Shown: positions 1-5,888 of the stretch, in pieces
How positions within the stretch are numbered: the stretch's first letter is position 1
Layout of the letters: the number at the start of each line of letters is the position of its first letter
Assembly (NCBI GenBank): GCA_003561495.1
Contig: PWWM01000047.1
Coordinates: forward strand, 1-6,038
Length of the DNA: 6,038 bases
Direction: 5' to 3'
Origin: Gammaproteobacteria bacterium
GTDB taxonomy: Bacteria; Pseudomonadota; Gammaproteobacteria; Xanthomonadales; Wenzhouxiangellaceae
Position numbers and translations under genes: made by a program
The notes under the pieces: generated by a model
Database searches by the model: none
The model's input: the letters and a program-made list of their open reading frames with translations, nothing else
What the model was told of the DNA's origin: nothing

Positions 1-569
1 AGTCCGGTCGGATTGATATCGGAGTACAGGCGCCCGTCAATCATGAAAGACCCGCCAGCGCCGTGTCCTTCATGAAGATGGAACGAAACTGTGTCACCGC
101 CTATTCGAAACAGGGCCTGAGCGGTTGAAAAGTACCAGTCATCCCCATCGACCAGCACCTGCCAGACATCAGTGAACTCGGGCGCATTTTCGGGCAGGCG
201 ATCAACCAGTGAGACATAGCTCAACGAGCCGTCATGATGAGAATGGAGGTAGCCGAAATCGCCTTGCAGCCCAACCAGGATTCGCCCGTCCCGGGCACGG
301 GCCAGGGAACGGACCGCCATCCCGGGTGTGACCGGGACCTGACCCCAGCGCGCGCCATCAAAGGTCAATACCAGGCTATCGTTGCCGAAATACATGACCC
401 CGTCCAGCCCCTGGGCTACCGCCCAGTTCTGGGTTCCGGCCGAGTAGTCGCGCGGGGAATAGAATGAAATGAACGGCAGGCCTTGCTCGATGGCCTTGAT
501 GCCTGGAGAACCGACGACTGATGCAGCCCCCACTACCAGAATAATCGTCAGTCGATTGAACCCGTTCAT
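1..569 (-). CDS. N-terminal part of a periplasmic beta-propeller sensor protein (Reg_prop / triple-tyrosine type), truncated by the window edge
   Basis: Reading the minus strand from the ATG at 569-567 gives 189 open codons that leave the window at position 1. Residues 1-26 form a signal peptide: a hydrophobic core LTIILVVGAASVVG, with likely cleavage after IKA. The mature start GLPFISFYSPRDY, then QNWAVAQGLDGVMYFGN (residues 47-63) and TFDGARW (69-75), is the hallmark opening of the periplasmic two-component-regulator propeller domain. Residues 99-125 (VGLQGDFGYLHS, then YVSLVDRLP) match the characteristic 'G(E/D)FGYL...SL...LP' blade, and FTDVWQVLVDGDDWYFST follows at 132-149. In this family the propeller is the sensory part of a membrane-spanning histidine kinase, diguanylate cyclase or HTH regulator; the output domain lies beyond the left edge and cannot be assigned. 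The start is supported by GGGGAAG just upstream and by an in-frame stop further upstream. It is transcribed divergently from the gene at 720. Confidence 0.88.
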   Translation of the reverse strand, partial: MNGFNRLTIILVVGAASVVGSPGIKAIEQGLPFISFYSPRDYSAGTQNWAVAQGLDGVMYFGNDSLVLTFDGARWGQVPVTPGMAVRSLARARDGRILVGLQGDFGYLHSHHDGSLSYVSLVDRLPENAPEFTDVWQVLVDGDDWYFSTAQALFRIGGDTVSFHLHEGHGAGGSFMIDGRLYSDINPTG

Positions 570-611
570 GTCTTCCCCATACGGATTGCCACCCACGGAC
601 AATGTCTGGTG

Positions 612-640
612 AGCATAGCATTGACTTCACGGACTGTCAG
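612..640 (-). promoter_or_regulatory. Sigma70-like extended -10 promoter for the propeller sensor gene
   Basis: On the minus strand a -35 CTGACA (640-635, one mismatch to TTGACA) is followed by exactly 17 bp and a -10 TATGCT (617-612). The -10 is preceded by TGC, giving an extended -10 (TGnTATGCT). The predicted transcript start near 605 leaves a leader of about 36 nt before the ATG at 569. Identified by eye only. Confidence 0.5.
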
Positions 641-681
641 GCCATTGGACGAGCCGAATAGCTGGAACATCGCGGCAGAAC

Positions 682-687
682 TATAGT
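682..687 (+). promoter_or_regulatory. Candidate -10 element for the exported-protein gene at 720
   Basis: TATAGT at 682-687 differs from TATAAT at one base and would place transcription start near 694, about 26 nt before the ATG at 720. No convincing -35 is seen 16-18 bp upstream (around 658-665), so the promoter may be activator-dependent or the match may be chance. It would make 570-719 a divergent promoter region. Confidence 0.3.
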
Positions 688-719
688 CCAAGCACATACG
701 CCAACCGGAGATTCAAGTC

Positions 720-1139
720 ATGACGCGACAGTTCGCAGCACTTTTAGCAATCCTGGCTATTCCATTGGCCCTAATCATGATGCCTGTGGTCTCCTTTGCC
801 GAGACGGATGACCAGCCGATTTCGGTTGATCTGGCCAGTCACTCACCTGGGCAAGCCCGTGTGGCCACGCGTGTCGCTTCGAGGACCGGACTTGAAATCG
901 ATCAGGTACTCATCATGCGTGAGCAAGGCATGGGATGGGGCGATGTCCGCATTGCGGGCGTGATTGCCGAGGCGACCGATCAACCTGTGGAAGTGATCGC
1001 CATCCTGTGGGAAACCGCCGAAGAGTCCTGGGGTGTGGTGGCCGACGAGTTTGGCATTGAAAGCCTCGGTCAGTTGATATCGCAAGGTCAGCGTGATCAG
1101 CGCGGTCGAACCGACAAGCGGCCAGGCAACGATCTCTGA
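720..1139 (+). CDS. Small exported protein of unknown function with an internal duplicated motif
   Basis: The protein has 139 residues. Residues 1-27 are a clear signal peptide: MTRQ, then a long hydrophobic run, ending VVSFA before ETDD, so the mature protein of about 112 residues is probably periplasmic. The ATG is supported by GGAG at 707-710 with a 9-nt spacer. The mature part contains two similar units of about 30 residues. The first runs from TGLEIDQVLIMREQGMGWG (residues 56-74) and the second from TDQPVEVIAILWETAEESWG (86-105); each has a Thr start, a V/I/L-rich helix and a Trp-Gly pair followed by D/V-V. This resembles small exported hypothetical proteins with a 'TG-x-x-x-(D/E)-x-V-L-x-x-R-x-x-G-x-GWG' segment, but I cannot name a family with a known role. 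The tail from about residue 122 is polar and basic (QGQRDQRGRTDKR). A 178-bp gap with its own -10 candidate separates it from the next gene, so they are not obviously one operon. The coding call is secure and the function is unknown. Confidence 0.75.
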   Translation: MTRQFAALLAILAIPLALIMMPVVSFAETDDQPISVDLASHSPGQARVATRVASRTGLEIDQVLIMREQGMGWGDVRIAGVIAEATDQPVEVIAILWETAEESWGVVADEFGIESLGQLISQGQRDQRGRTDKRPGNDL

Positions 1140-1166
1140 CAGTACGCGGGGTGTGGGGGATTTCGC

Positions 1167-1172
1167 TATACT
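1167..1172 (+). promoter_or_regulatory. Candidate -10 element upstream of the small membrane protein gene
   Basis: TATACT at 1167-1172, in the context CGCTATACTC, is a strong -10 match in the 1140-1317 gap. The nearest -35-like hexamer, CTGACA at 1136-1141, is 25 bp away, which is too far for a normal sigma70 promoter. The predicted start near 1179 would give the gene at 1318 a leader of about 139 nt, or about 24 nt for the doubtful small ORF at 1203. Confidence 0.3.
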
Positions 1173-1202
1173 CCCGACTTCGGTCGAGAGAACAGGGATT
1201 GC

Positions 1203-1334
1203 ATGCACACTGATGAACATGGCAACGGAGGCTTGGCCTGCTTCATCCACCAGCAAGTTCATGGGAGATCAGATCGTCGATTGACTCGTCGCCATCGCGG
1301 TCGATTCAGGGGGAATCATGGCAGCAGTGGCTGA
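1203..1334 (+). CDS. Possible 43-codon small ORF ahead of the membrane protein gene (doubtful)
   Basis: An ATG at 1203 lies 4 nt after an AGGGA (1194-1198) and a short distance after the TATACT element. It opens a 43-codon frame that ends at the TGA at 1332-1334, overlapping the start of the gene at 1318 by 17 bp. The product begins MHTDEHGNGGLACF and has a very basic second half (RSDRRLTRRHRGRFRG). It has no recognisable domain and may be a chance frame in a GC-rich leader. If translated, it could couple initiation to the downstream gene. A second short frame, 1213-1284 (MNMATEAW...), competes with it, so I rate it low. Confidence 0.18.
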   Translation: MHTDEHGNGGLACFIHQQVHGRSDRRLTRRHRGRFRGNHGSSG

Positions 1335-1770
1335 TGACCTGGCCCGGCTTCAGGCAGTCAAGAACGTCGACTCGGAGTTCAAGCCGCCGTCGACGGGCCT
1401 GAGTTGGGCCATTGCATCGCTGGCGCTCGATATTCTCGAAGTGGTTGTACTGGCCGAAATCATTTTTTTCGACAAGCCACGGGCAGAAATCGGTCAGGGT
1501 CTGGGAGCCCTGGAAATTTATTTCATAATCACGGTTGCCGGCACGATCGGTCAGGCGATTGGCGTCTACCTGGTCACGCGGGGTTTCTATCACATCGGTG
1601 GCATTTTCCAGATCGTTTCCAGCTCGACCCAGGTCATCAAGCTTGACGGGATCATTGGCGTGATTGGTGGGATCAAGGCTTATCGGTTTCCGCGTCAGTC
1701 GCGTCTGGCGCTGAAACGGTTTCTGGACGATGAGCAAGGCGGCAACAAACGGGGTCCGGCGCCGACTTGA
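1318..1770 (+). CDS. Small integral membrane protein of unknown function
   Basis: The protein has 150 residues, started by the ATG at 1318 with a strong Shine-Dalgarno AGGGGGAA immediately upstream (1308-1315). The N-terminus (1-28) is polar and could form a short amphipathic helix. Two clear membrane segments follow: residues 29-51 (SWAIASLALDILEVVVLAEI) and about 65-87 (IYFIITVAGTIGQAIGVYLV). A weaker hydrophobic stretch covers 91-103, and a glycine-rich segment, GIIGVIGGIKAYRF, covers 111-124. That last segment could be a third short helix or a re-entrant loop. The C-terminus is basic (RQSRLALKRF...NKRG), which fits a cytoplasmic location by the positive-inside rule. I do not recognise the family. 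It lies 117 bp before the UPF0182 start on the same strand; because a promoter candidate lies in that gap, any shared operon is uncertain. Confidence 0.7.
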   Translation: MAAVADDLARLQAVKNVDSEFKPPSTGLSWAIASLALDILEVVVLAEIIFFDKPRAEIGQGLGALEIYFIITVAGTIGQAIGVYLVTRGFYHIGGIFQIVSSSTQVIKLDGIIGVIGGIKAYRFPRQSRLALKRFLDDEQGGNKRGPAPT

Positions 1771-1792
1771 GTCAATCGATGACAAGAACGTC

Positions 1793-1822
1793 TTGGCAAG
1801 TCATGCCGAATGCCCGTATCAT
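1793..1822 (+). promoter_or_regulatory. Sigma70-like promoter for the UPF0182-flippase operon
   Basis: TTGGCA (1793-1798, 5 of 6 bases) and TATCAT (1817-1822, 5 of 6) are separated by 18 bp. This is the best plus-strand promoter in the window. It places transcription start near 1829, downstream of the in-frame ATG at 1810, which is therefore unlikely to be a real start. Two dyads overlap the -35: CAAGA-ACG-TCTTG at 1783-1795 and CTTG-G-CAAG at 1792-1800. They could be an operator, but this is speculative. Confidence 0.5.
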
Positions 1823-1887
1823 GCAGCGTCGGCAGCACGACTAAATCAATGACTTTCCAAGGGCTGCGAAAAGGGAGAAATTCGAGA

Positions 1888-4785
1888 ATGATTCAAAGAA
1901 GCGACGGCGCCGACGACAGATTTTCATGGTCTGCCATCGGCTTGCCTTTCATGCCATCACCGGGTCCACTCTGGAATCGTCTGGTGATGATCGCGACAGT
2001 TTTCGTGTTGCTCTATACGCTCAATCTCATCACCATCCTGCTCGGAGACTACTGGCTGTTGCAGGCCCTTGAGCTGGAAAGCGTGTTCTGGACCAACTTC
2101 CGAATGGGAGCCATTCTCTGGCTGTCGGCGCTGGTGATTTTCGGCGCCGCGGCCATCTGGCCGGCGCTGGCTCATCACCCGGGTCCCTCCGGGCGCGGCT
2201 GGGCCATCGCGCCGGGCTTTCTCCTGGCCACGGTCGCAGCGGTTGCCTTGTGTCTGAACTACGATGTCTACCTGCTCGGCAGTCAGGACGTCGGCTTTGG
2301 TCAGGATGACCCGGTATTCGGGCGCGACCTGGGCTTTTATGTGTTCAAGTTGCCGTACATCTGGGTGACCTGGAAATTCGCCCTGATGGCGGCTCTGGTG
2401 ATGCTTGGCTTTTCGTTGCTGTGCTCGGTGGCCCAGGCGCGTCATCGCGACCAGGGCATCGGCAAGGGAAAGGCGATTACCCACCGAATCGGGATATTGG
2501 CCACTTTCCCGGTGCGCCTGTCGGTTGTGGTCACCGGCCTGGTGCTGGCGGTTGGAGTCTGGCTGAGCCGTTATGAGCTGTTGACCAAGGACAACAGCAG
2601 CTCCAGCGTGTTTGTCGGCGCTGAGTACATCGATGTGGTTGGCCTGCTGTCCAATCTCAACTACATCTACCTGTCGATCTTCGTGGTGCTCGGCCTGACC
2701 GTGATTGCCTGGATGATTCTGGGTCACTGGCATCGTGACGCCAACCGGGATGGCCACGATGGCGATTCAGAAGCCGGCGAAAAGCGGGATCTCAAGCCGC
2801 TGTGGCTGGCTGCCCTGGCCCTGGTCCTGCTTGACTTTGCTTTCAAGGGCGGGGTCGAGCTGCGTGACGCGTTGTTCGTCAAGCCCAATGAGCCGGTGAT
2901 CCAGCTCGAGTTCATTGACCGCCATATTCAGGCCACACGCCACGGGGCAAAGCTCGAAGGCATCGAGCGAATCCATTTCCTACCCAACAATCCGGGCGCG
3001 CCGTTGCCGCCGATCGAGGAGATTCTCGATGCAGCAGCCGTTCGCAATGCCCCCCTGTGGCCGGGTTTTTCCAGTTACCTGGAACGTCTGCTGGACCCCC
3101 AGCATGCCGATCGGGTGTTGCTGACCGGGGGCGATCACATGGTCTACGGTCCGTCGCTGGAGCATCTGCAACAGAAACAGAAGCTGCGCGCCTACTACCG
3201 TTTCATGGGGGTGGATTTTGCTCGATACGATATCGATGGCGAGCAACGTATGGTCGTCAGCGCCGTGCGTGAGCTGCCCCTGTACGAACCGGAGCCGTGG
3301 CTGGGCTATTTCGGTCAGCGATACATGCTGTTTACCCACGGTTTTGGCATGGTCATGGCCCCGGCCAACGAAATCAGTCCGGATCGCGGCATGAATCTGG
3401 TCGCATACAATATTCCCGGCCAGTTCGAATGGCCTGAAATCGCCCTGGACAACGAGCGAATCTACTATGGCGAAGGCTCGGCGACCATGGCCTTTTCCAA
3501 TGTCGATCGCATGATGGAGCTTGATTACCCGACCGATACGGACCGGGCCGAGATATTTCTTGCCGAAGGTGAAACGACAGCGATCACGGTAGACTCGTTC
3601 ATCAAGCGCCTGGCCATCGGCTGGCGCAGTGGCCAGTTCGTCGAGTTTCTGTTTTCTTCGCTGATCACCGACGAGACCCGCGTGCACTACTACCGACGCC
3701 CGGTTGAAAGGCTGGAGCGAATCGCGCCGTTTCTGTTCTATGACCACAACGCCTACGCGGTCTCTGCCGATGGCGGAATCCACTGGATGGTCAACGGCAT
3801 GAGCGTGACGGACCGCTTTCCATACGCACGCTATGGAGAGCTGGGCGACAAGTCCGATCAGCGCTCGCCGTACCCGGTCAAGCACAAATGGGTCAACTAC
3901 ATCGAGGACTCGGTCAAGGCCGTGGTCGATGCCTACAGTGGCGAGGTGGCCTTGTACCGGATATCGGATGACCCGGTGATCGAGACCTGGGCCCGGGTCT
4001 ATCCGGACCTGTTTCGGGATGTTTCGGAAATGCCCGAATCCCTGCAGCGGCAAATCACCTATCCTTCATTGTTTTTCCATTACCAGTTCGACGATCTGTG
4101 GATTTACTACCACATGGAAGATCCCATGTACTTTTTCAACATGGAGGACATGTGGGATGACGCCGACGAGGTGCTTGGGCCCATTATCGATGAAGGTCAT
4201 GCCATTCGATTCTCGATCGAGCCCTATCCGCTGATTCTCGATACCGGCGGACACTTCCCTGAATCGGATCGCGAGACTCAGTATTCCATGATGTTGGTCT
4301 TTACCCCGGAAAAAGCGCTCAATCTGCGCGGCATGCCGCTGGTTTACCAGGACTGGCCGGAATATGGGACCCAGGCGGTGCTCGAAGTGCCCAAGGGATA
4401 CTATTTCCTGGGTCCGGAGCAAGCCGATGCGATGATCGACCAGGACCCCTACATCTCCAGTCAGTTCGCGCTATGGAATCGGCGTGGCATGGATGTCATC
4501 CGCGGCCATACCACCACCATCCCGATTGATGACGAGGTGTTGTATGTCGAGCCGATCTTCCTGCGGTCGCGCCAGAATCCGGTGACCCAGTTGCAGAAGG
4601 TAGCCGTGGTGTTCCGCAACCGGGTCGCCATGGCCGACAGCCTGGAAGAGGCATTACGCCAGATCTACGACCGCATTGAAAGCGACGGCCCCGCCGAGGC
4701 GGTTCCGTCCGAAATCGAACACGAACCGATTGAATTATCCAACGGTGAGTCCGTCCTCTTGGAGGAGTCCGATCATGACGACTGA
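1888..4785 (+). CDS. UPF0182 (COG1615) family membrane protein with a large periplasmic domain
   Basis: I place the start at the ATG at 1888 (965 aa). It has GGGAG at 1873-1877, while the in-frame ATGs at 1810 and 1849 lack a ribosome binding site and the first lies inside the promoter. Seven membrane helices are visible at about residues 31-52, 73-94, 105-124, 157-181, 204-226, 257-279 and 304-322. With the N-terminus inside, the basic loop 4-5 (RHRDQGIGKGK) is cytoplasmic and the C-terminal two thirds (from about 325) are periplasmic. UPF0182 signatures occur in order: DDPVFGRDLGFYVFKLP (140-156), RYELL...GAEYIDV (228-249), KPNEP...IQATR (332-351), VDFARYDIDGEQRMVVSA (442-459), THGFGMVMAPAN (483-494), RIAPFLFYD (611-619), VNYIEDSVKAVVDAYSG (669-685), LGPEQADAMIDQDPYIS (841-857) and LYVEPIFL (885-892). 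The length is normal and the gene is intact. The last 35 residues are acidic (…LLEESDHDD). Loop 6-7 carries an EF-hand-like sequence. The family has no established biochemical function; the gene is cotranscribed with the flippase-like gene, which it overlaps. Confidence 0.93.
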   Translation: MIQRSDGADDRFSWSAIGLPFMPSPGPLWNRLVMIATVFVLLYTLNLITILLGDYWLLQALELESVFWTNFRMGAILWLSALVIFGAAAIWPALAHHPGPSGRGWAIAPGFLLATVAAVALCLNYDVYLLGSQDVGFGQDDPVFGRDLGFYVFKLPYIWVTWKFALMAALVMLGFSLLCSVAQARHRDQGIGKGKAITHRIGILATFPVRLSVVVTGLVLAVGVWLSRYELLTKDNSSSSVFVGAEYIDVVGLLSNLNYIYLSIFVVLGLTVIAWMILGHWHRDANRDGHDGDSEAGEKRDLKPLWLAALALVLLDFAFKGGVELRDALFVKPNEPVIQLEFIDRHIQATRHGAKLEGIERIHFLPNNPGAPLPPIEEILDAAAVRNAPLWPGFSSYLERLLDPQHADRVLLTGGDHMVYGPSLEHLQQKQKLRAYYRFMGVDFARYDIDGEQRMVVSAVRELPLYEPEPWLGYFGQRYMLFTHGFGMVMAPANEISPDRGMNLVAYNIPGQFEWPEIALDNERIYYGEGSATMAFSNVDRMMELDYPTDTDRAEIFLAEGETTAITVDSFIKRLAIGWRSGQFVEFLFSSLITDETRVHYYRRPVERLERIAPFLFYDHNAYAVSADGGIHWMVNGMSVTDRFPYARYGELGDKSDQRSPYPVKHKWVNYIEDSVKAVVDAYSGEVALYRISDDPVIETWARVYPDLFRDVSEMPESLQRQITYPSLFFHYQFDDLWIYYHMEDPMYFFNMEDMWDDADEVLGPIIDEGHAIRFSIEPYPLILDTGGHFPESDRETQYSMMLVFTPEKALNLRGMPLVYQDWPEYGTQAVLEVPKGYYFLGPEQADAMIDQDPYISSQFALWNRRGMDVIRGHTTTIPIDDEVLYVEPIFLRSRQNPVTQLQKVAVVFRNRVAMADSLEEALRQIYDRIESDGPAEAVPSEIEHEPIELSNGESVLLEESDHDD
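4754..4766 (+). promoter_or_regulatory. Small RNA hairpin enclosing the flippase-gene Shine-Dalgarno
   Basis: TCCTC (4754-4758) and GAGGA (4762-4766) form a perfect 5-bp stem with a 3-nt TTG loop, covering most of the GGAGGAG (4761-4767) that serves the ATG at 4775. The hairpin is flanked by a direct repeat GAGTCCG (4747-4753 and 4765-4771). Ribosomes finishing the UPF0182 frame would melt it, so it fits translational coupling. This is inferred from base pairing only. Confidence 0.35.
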
Positions 4786-5878
4786 TACCCTGCCATCCAT
4801 TCAACGTCAACTGGCCAGCCAGGGTCAATTGATTGCCGGCTTCAGTCTGTCGTGGATCGTGGCCGCCGTGCTGCTTGCCGCCCTGGTCTTGGCCGGCGGT
4901 ATCTGGAATCAACTGGCCAATACCCGGGTGCTGTCCCTGATGATCGAGGGGGGCGTGGTCCGCTACCACGACAAGCAGATCGGATTCATTCCCGGTGTGC
5001 CGGAGTTGAAGTACTTCATGGCCAGTCAGGATCCAGTGGCCTGGAGCCTGGTCTTGCTGGCTATCGCCTTGATGCTGGGGTACTGGTTTCTCAAGTCGAT
5101 CCAGTTCCACCAGATCGCAGCCGCCATGGGCAGTCGTGCTAGTGTTGGAACACACTCCCGTGCTTTTTTGTTCGGCCAGGGCCTGAATCGCTGGCTGCCG
5201 TTCCACCAGGGTGATGTCGGCACCTTGCTGGCGCTGCGTCAGGAGGGTTGTGACGACGAGGAAACGGTACTGGGCAGCCTCTATCTTGGCCGATTTTTCA
5301 TCCTGGTCGAGATCGCCTTTTTCTCTCTGCTGGGGCTGTTTTTTCTTGGCTGGGGCGACTGGTTCGCGGTGTTGTTCTGGCCGCTGGTCATCTTTACGGT
5401 AGCCTACCTGATGGTCCGGCGGCCGGGCGGCTGGCATGCCGGCCTGGACCATGCCAGCGGCTTGCGTCAGGCCGTCCACTGGCTGCTGGAGCGGCCCCTG
5501 CTGTCTTTTGCCTTGACCTTGCTCTCGGTCGTGGCGTTCTTCCTGGAACATGTGGCGGTCTATGCGTTGGCGCAGGCCTTTACCTCGGCCTTCGTCATAC
5601 TCAATATCGAGTTTTCCGTATTTCTGATGGCCCTGGTCGGCGGCGCCATTGCACGCCTGATCCCGGTCACGCCGGGCGGGCTGGGTCAGTACGAGATCGG
5701 GTTTGCCACAGTGGTTTTCATATCCGGCACCGGGGCGCCGGAGGCGGTGACTGTTGCCATTCTGTTCGGATTGTTGCGCTACGGTGTGGGCGCGCTGATC
5801 AGTCTCGTACTGCGCCTGTTCTACTCGGTCAACGTCAGCTTGAAGGACGTGCTGGCTTCCGTCCGGGTCGGTCTCTGA
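4775..5878 (+). CDS. Flippase-like integral membrane protein (lysylphosphatidylglycerol synthase TM region, UPF0104/COG0392)
   Basis: The protein has 367 residues. The start is the ATG at 4775, with a near-perfect GGAGGAG at 4761-4767 and a 7-nt spacer; the in-frame extension upstream to 4676 is a shadow of the preceding gene. About eight hydrophobic segments are visible, near residues 23-42, 89-107, 126-141 (partly polar), 165-191, 194-213, 242-267, 277-298 and 322-349. Two family signatures are present: the mid-protein GLNRWLPFHQGDVGTLLALR (136-155), matching the 'N..lP.r.Gd..r' motif, and ARLIPVTPGGLGQYEIG (293-309), matching the highly characteristic 'P.TPGGLG..E' motif. Only the membrane part is present, with no MprF-type aminoacyl-transferase domain, so it is not a lysyl-PG synthase itself. 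Related stand-alone members move or are thought to move lipids across membranes; the substrate here is unknown. The loop between helices 1 and 2 (about 43-88) looks unusually long. The gene overlaps the UPF0182 stop by 11 bp, a sign of translational coupling. Confidence 0.88.
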   Translation: MTTDTLPSIQRQLASQGQLIAGFSLSWIVAAVLLAALVLAGGIWNQLANTRVLSLMIEGGVVRYHDKQIGFIPGVPELKYFMASQDPVAWSLVLLAIALMLGYWFLKSIQFHQIAAAMGSRASVGTHSRAFLFGQGLNRWLPFHQGDVGTLLALRQEGCDDEETVLGSLYLGRFFILVEIAFFSLLGLFFLGWGDWFAVLFWPLVIFTVAYLMVRRPGGWHAGLDHASGLRQAVHWLLERPLLSFALTLLSVVAFFLEHVAVYALAQAFTSAFVILNIEFSVFLMALVGGAIARLIPVTPGGLGQYEIGFATVVFISGTGAPEAVTVAILFGLLRYGVGALISLVLRLFYSVNVSLKDVLASVRVGL

Positions 5879-5888
5879 AGCGAACTTT

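Noticed and set aside
234..467. Plus-strand 77-codon frame opposite the propeller sensor
   Set aside because: No recognisable motif, and it lies wholly antisense to the better-supported sensor gene.
376..630. Minus-strand 84-codon frame overlapping the propeller sensor start
   Set aside because: It is out of frame with the propeller gene, whose signal peptide and blade motifs are unmistakable over the same bases.
1753..1773. GC-rich dyads around the stop of the small membrane protein as a terminator
   Set aside because: GTCCGGCGCCGAC and GACTTGAGTC give only short or bulged stems, and no T-run follows.
1306..1785. Minus-strand 159-codon frame opposite the small membrane protein
   Set aside because: The plus strand has a strong Shine-Dalgarno and clear membrane helices; the minus product is polar with no motif.
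1810..1887. Upstream start of the UPF0182 protein at 1810
   Set aside because: The ATG at 1810 has no ribosome binding site and lies between the -35 and -10 of the best promoter; the added 26 residues match nothing in the family.
1957..2757. Minus-strand open frame (266 codons) opposite the UPF0182 transmembrane region
   Set aside because: The Gln/His/Arg-rich composition mirrors hydrophobic codons on the other strand; no start signal or family motif.
2980..4053. Long minus-strand open frame (357 codons) opposite the UPF0182 gene
   Set aside because: The translation is rich in His, Arg, Gln and Val with no domain, typical of an antisense shadow in GC-rich DNA; the plus strand carries clear UPF0182 motifs over the same bases.
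4496..5551. Minus-strand open frame (351 codons) across the UPF0182-flippase junction
   Set aside because: The product is Gln/Arg/His-rich low-complexity sequence without motifs, and it lies opposite two well-supported plus-strand genes.
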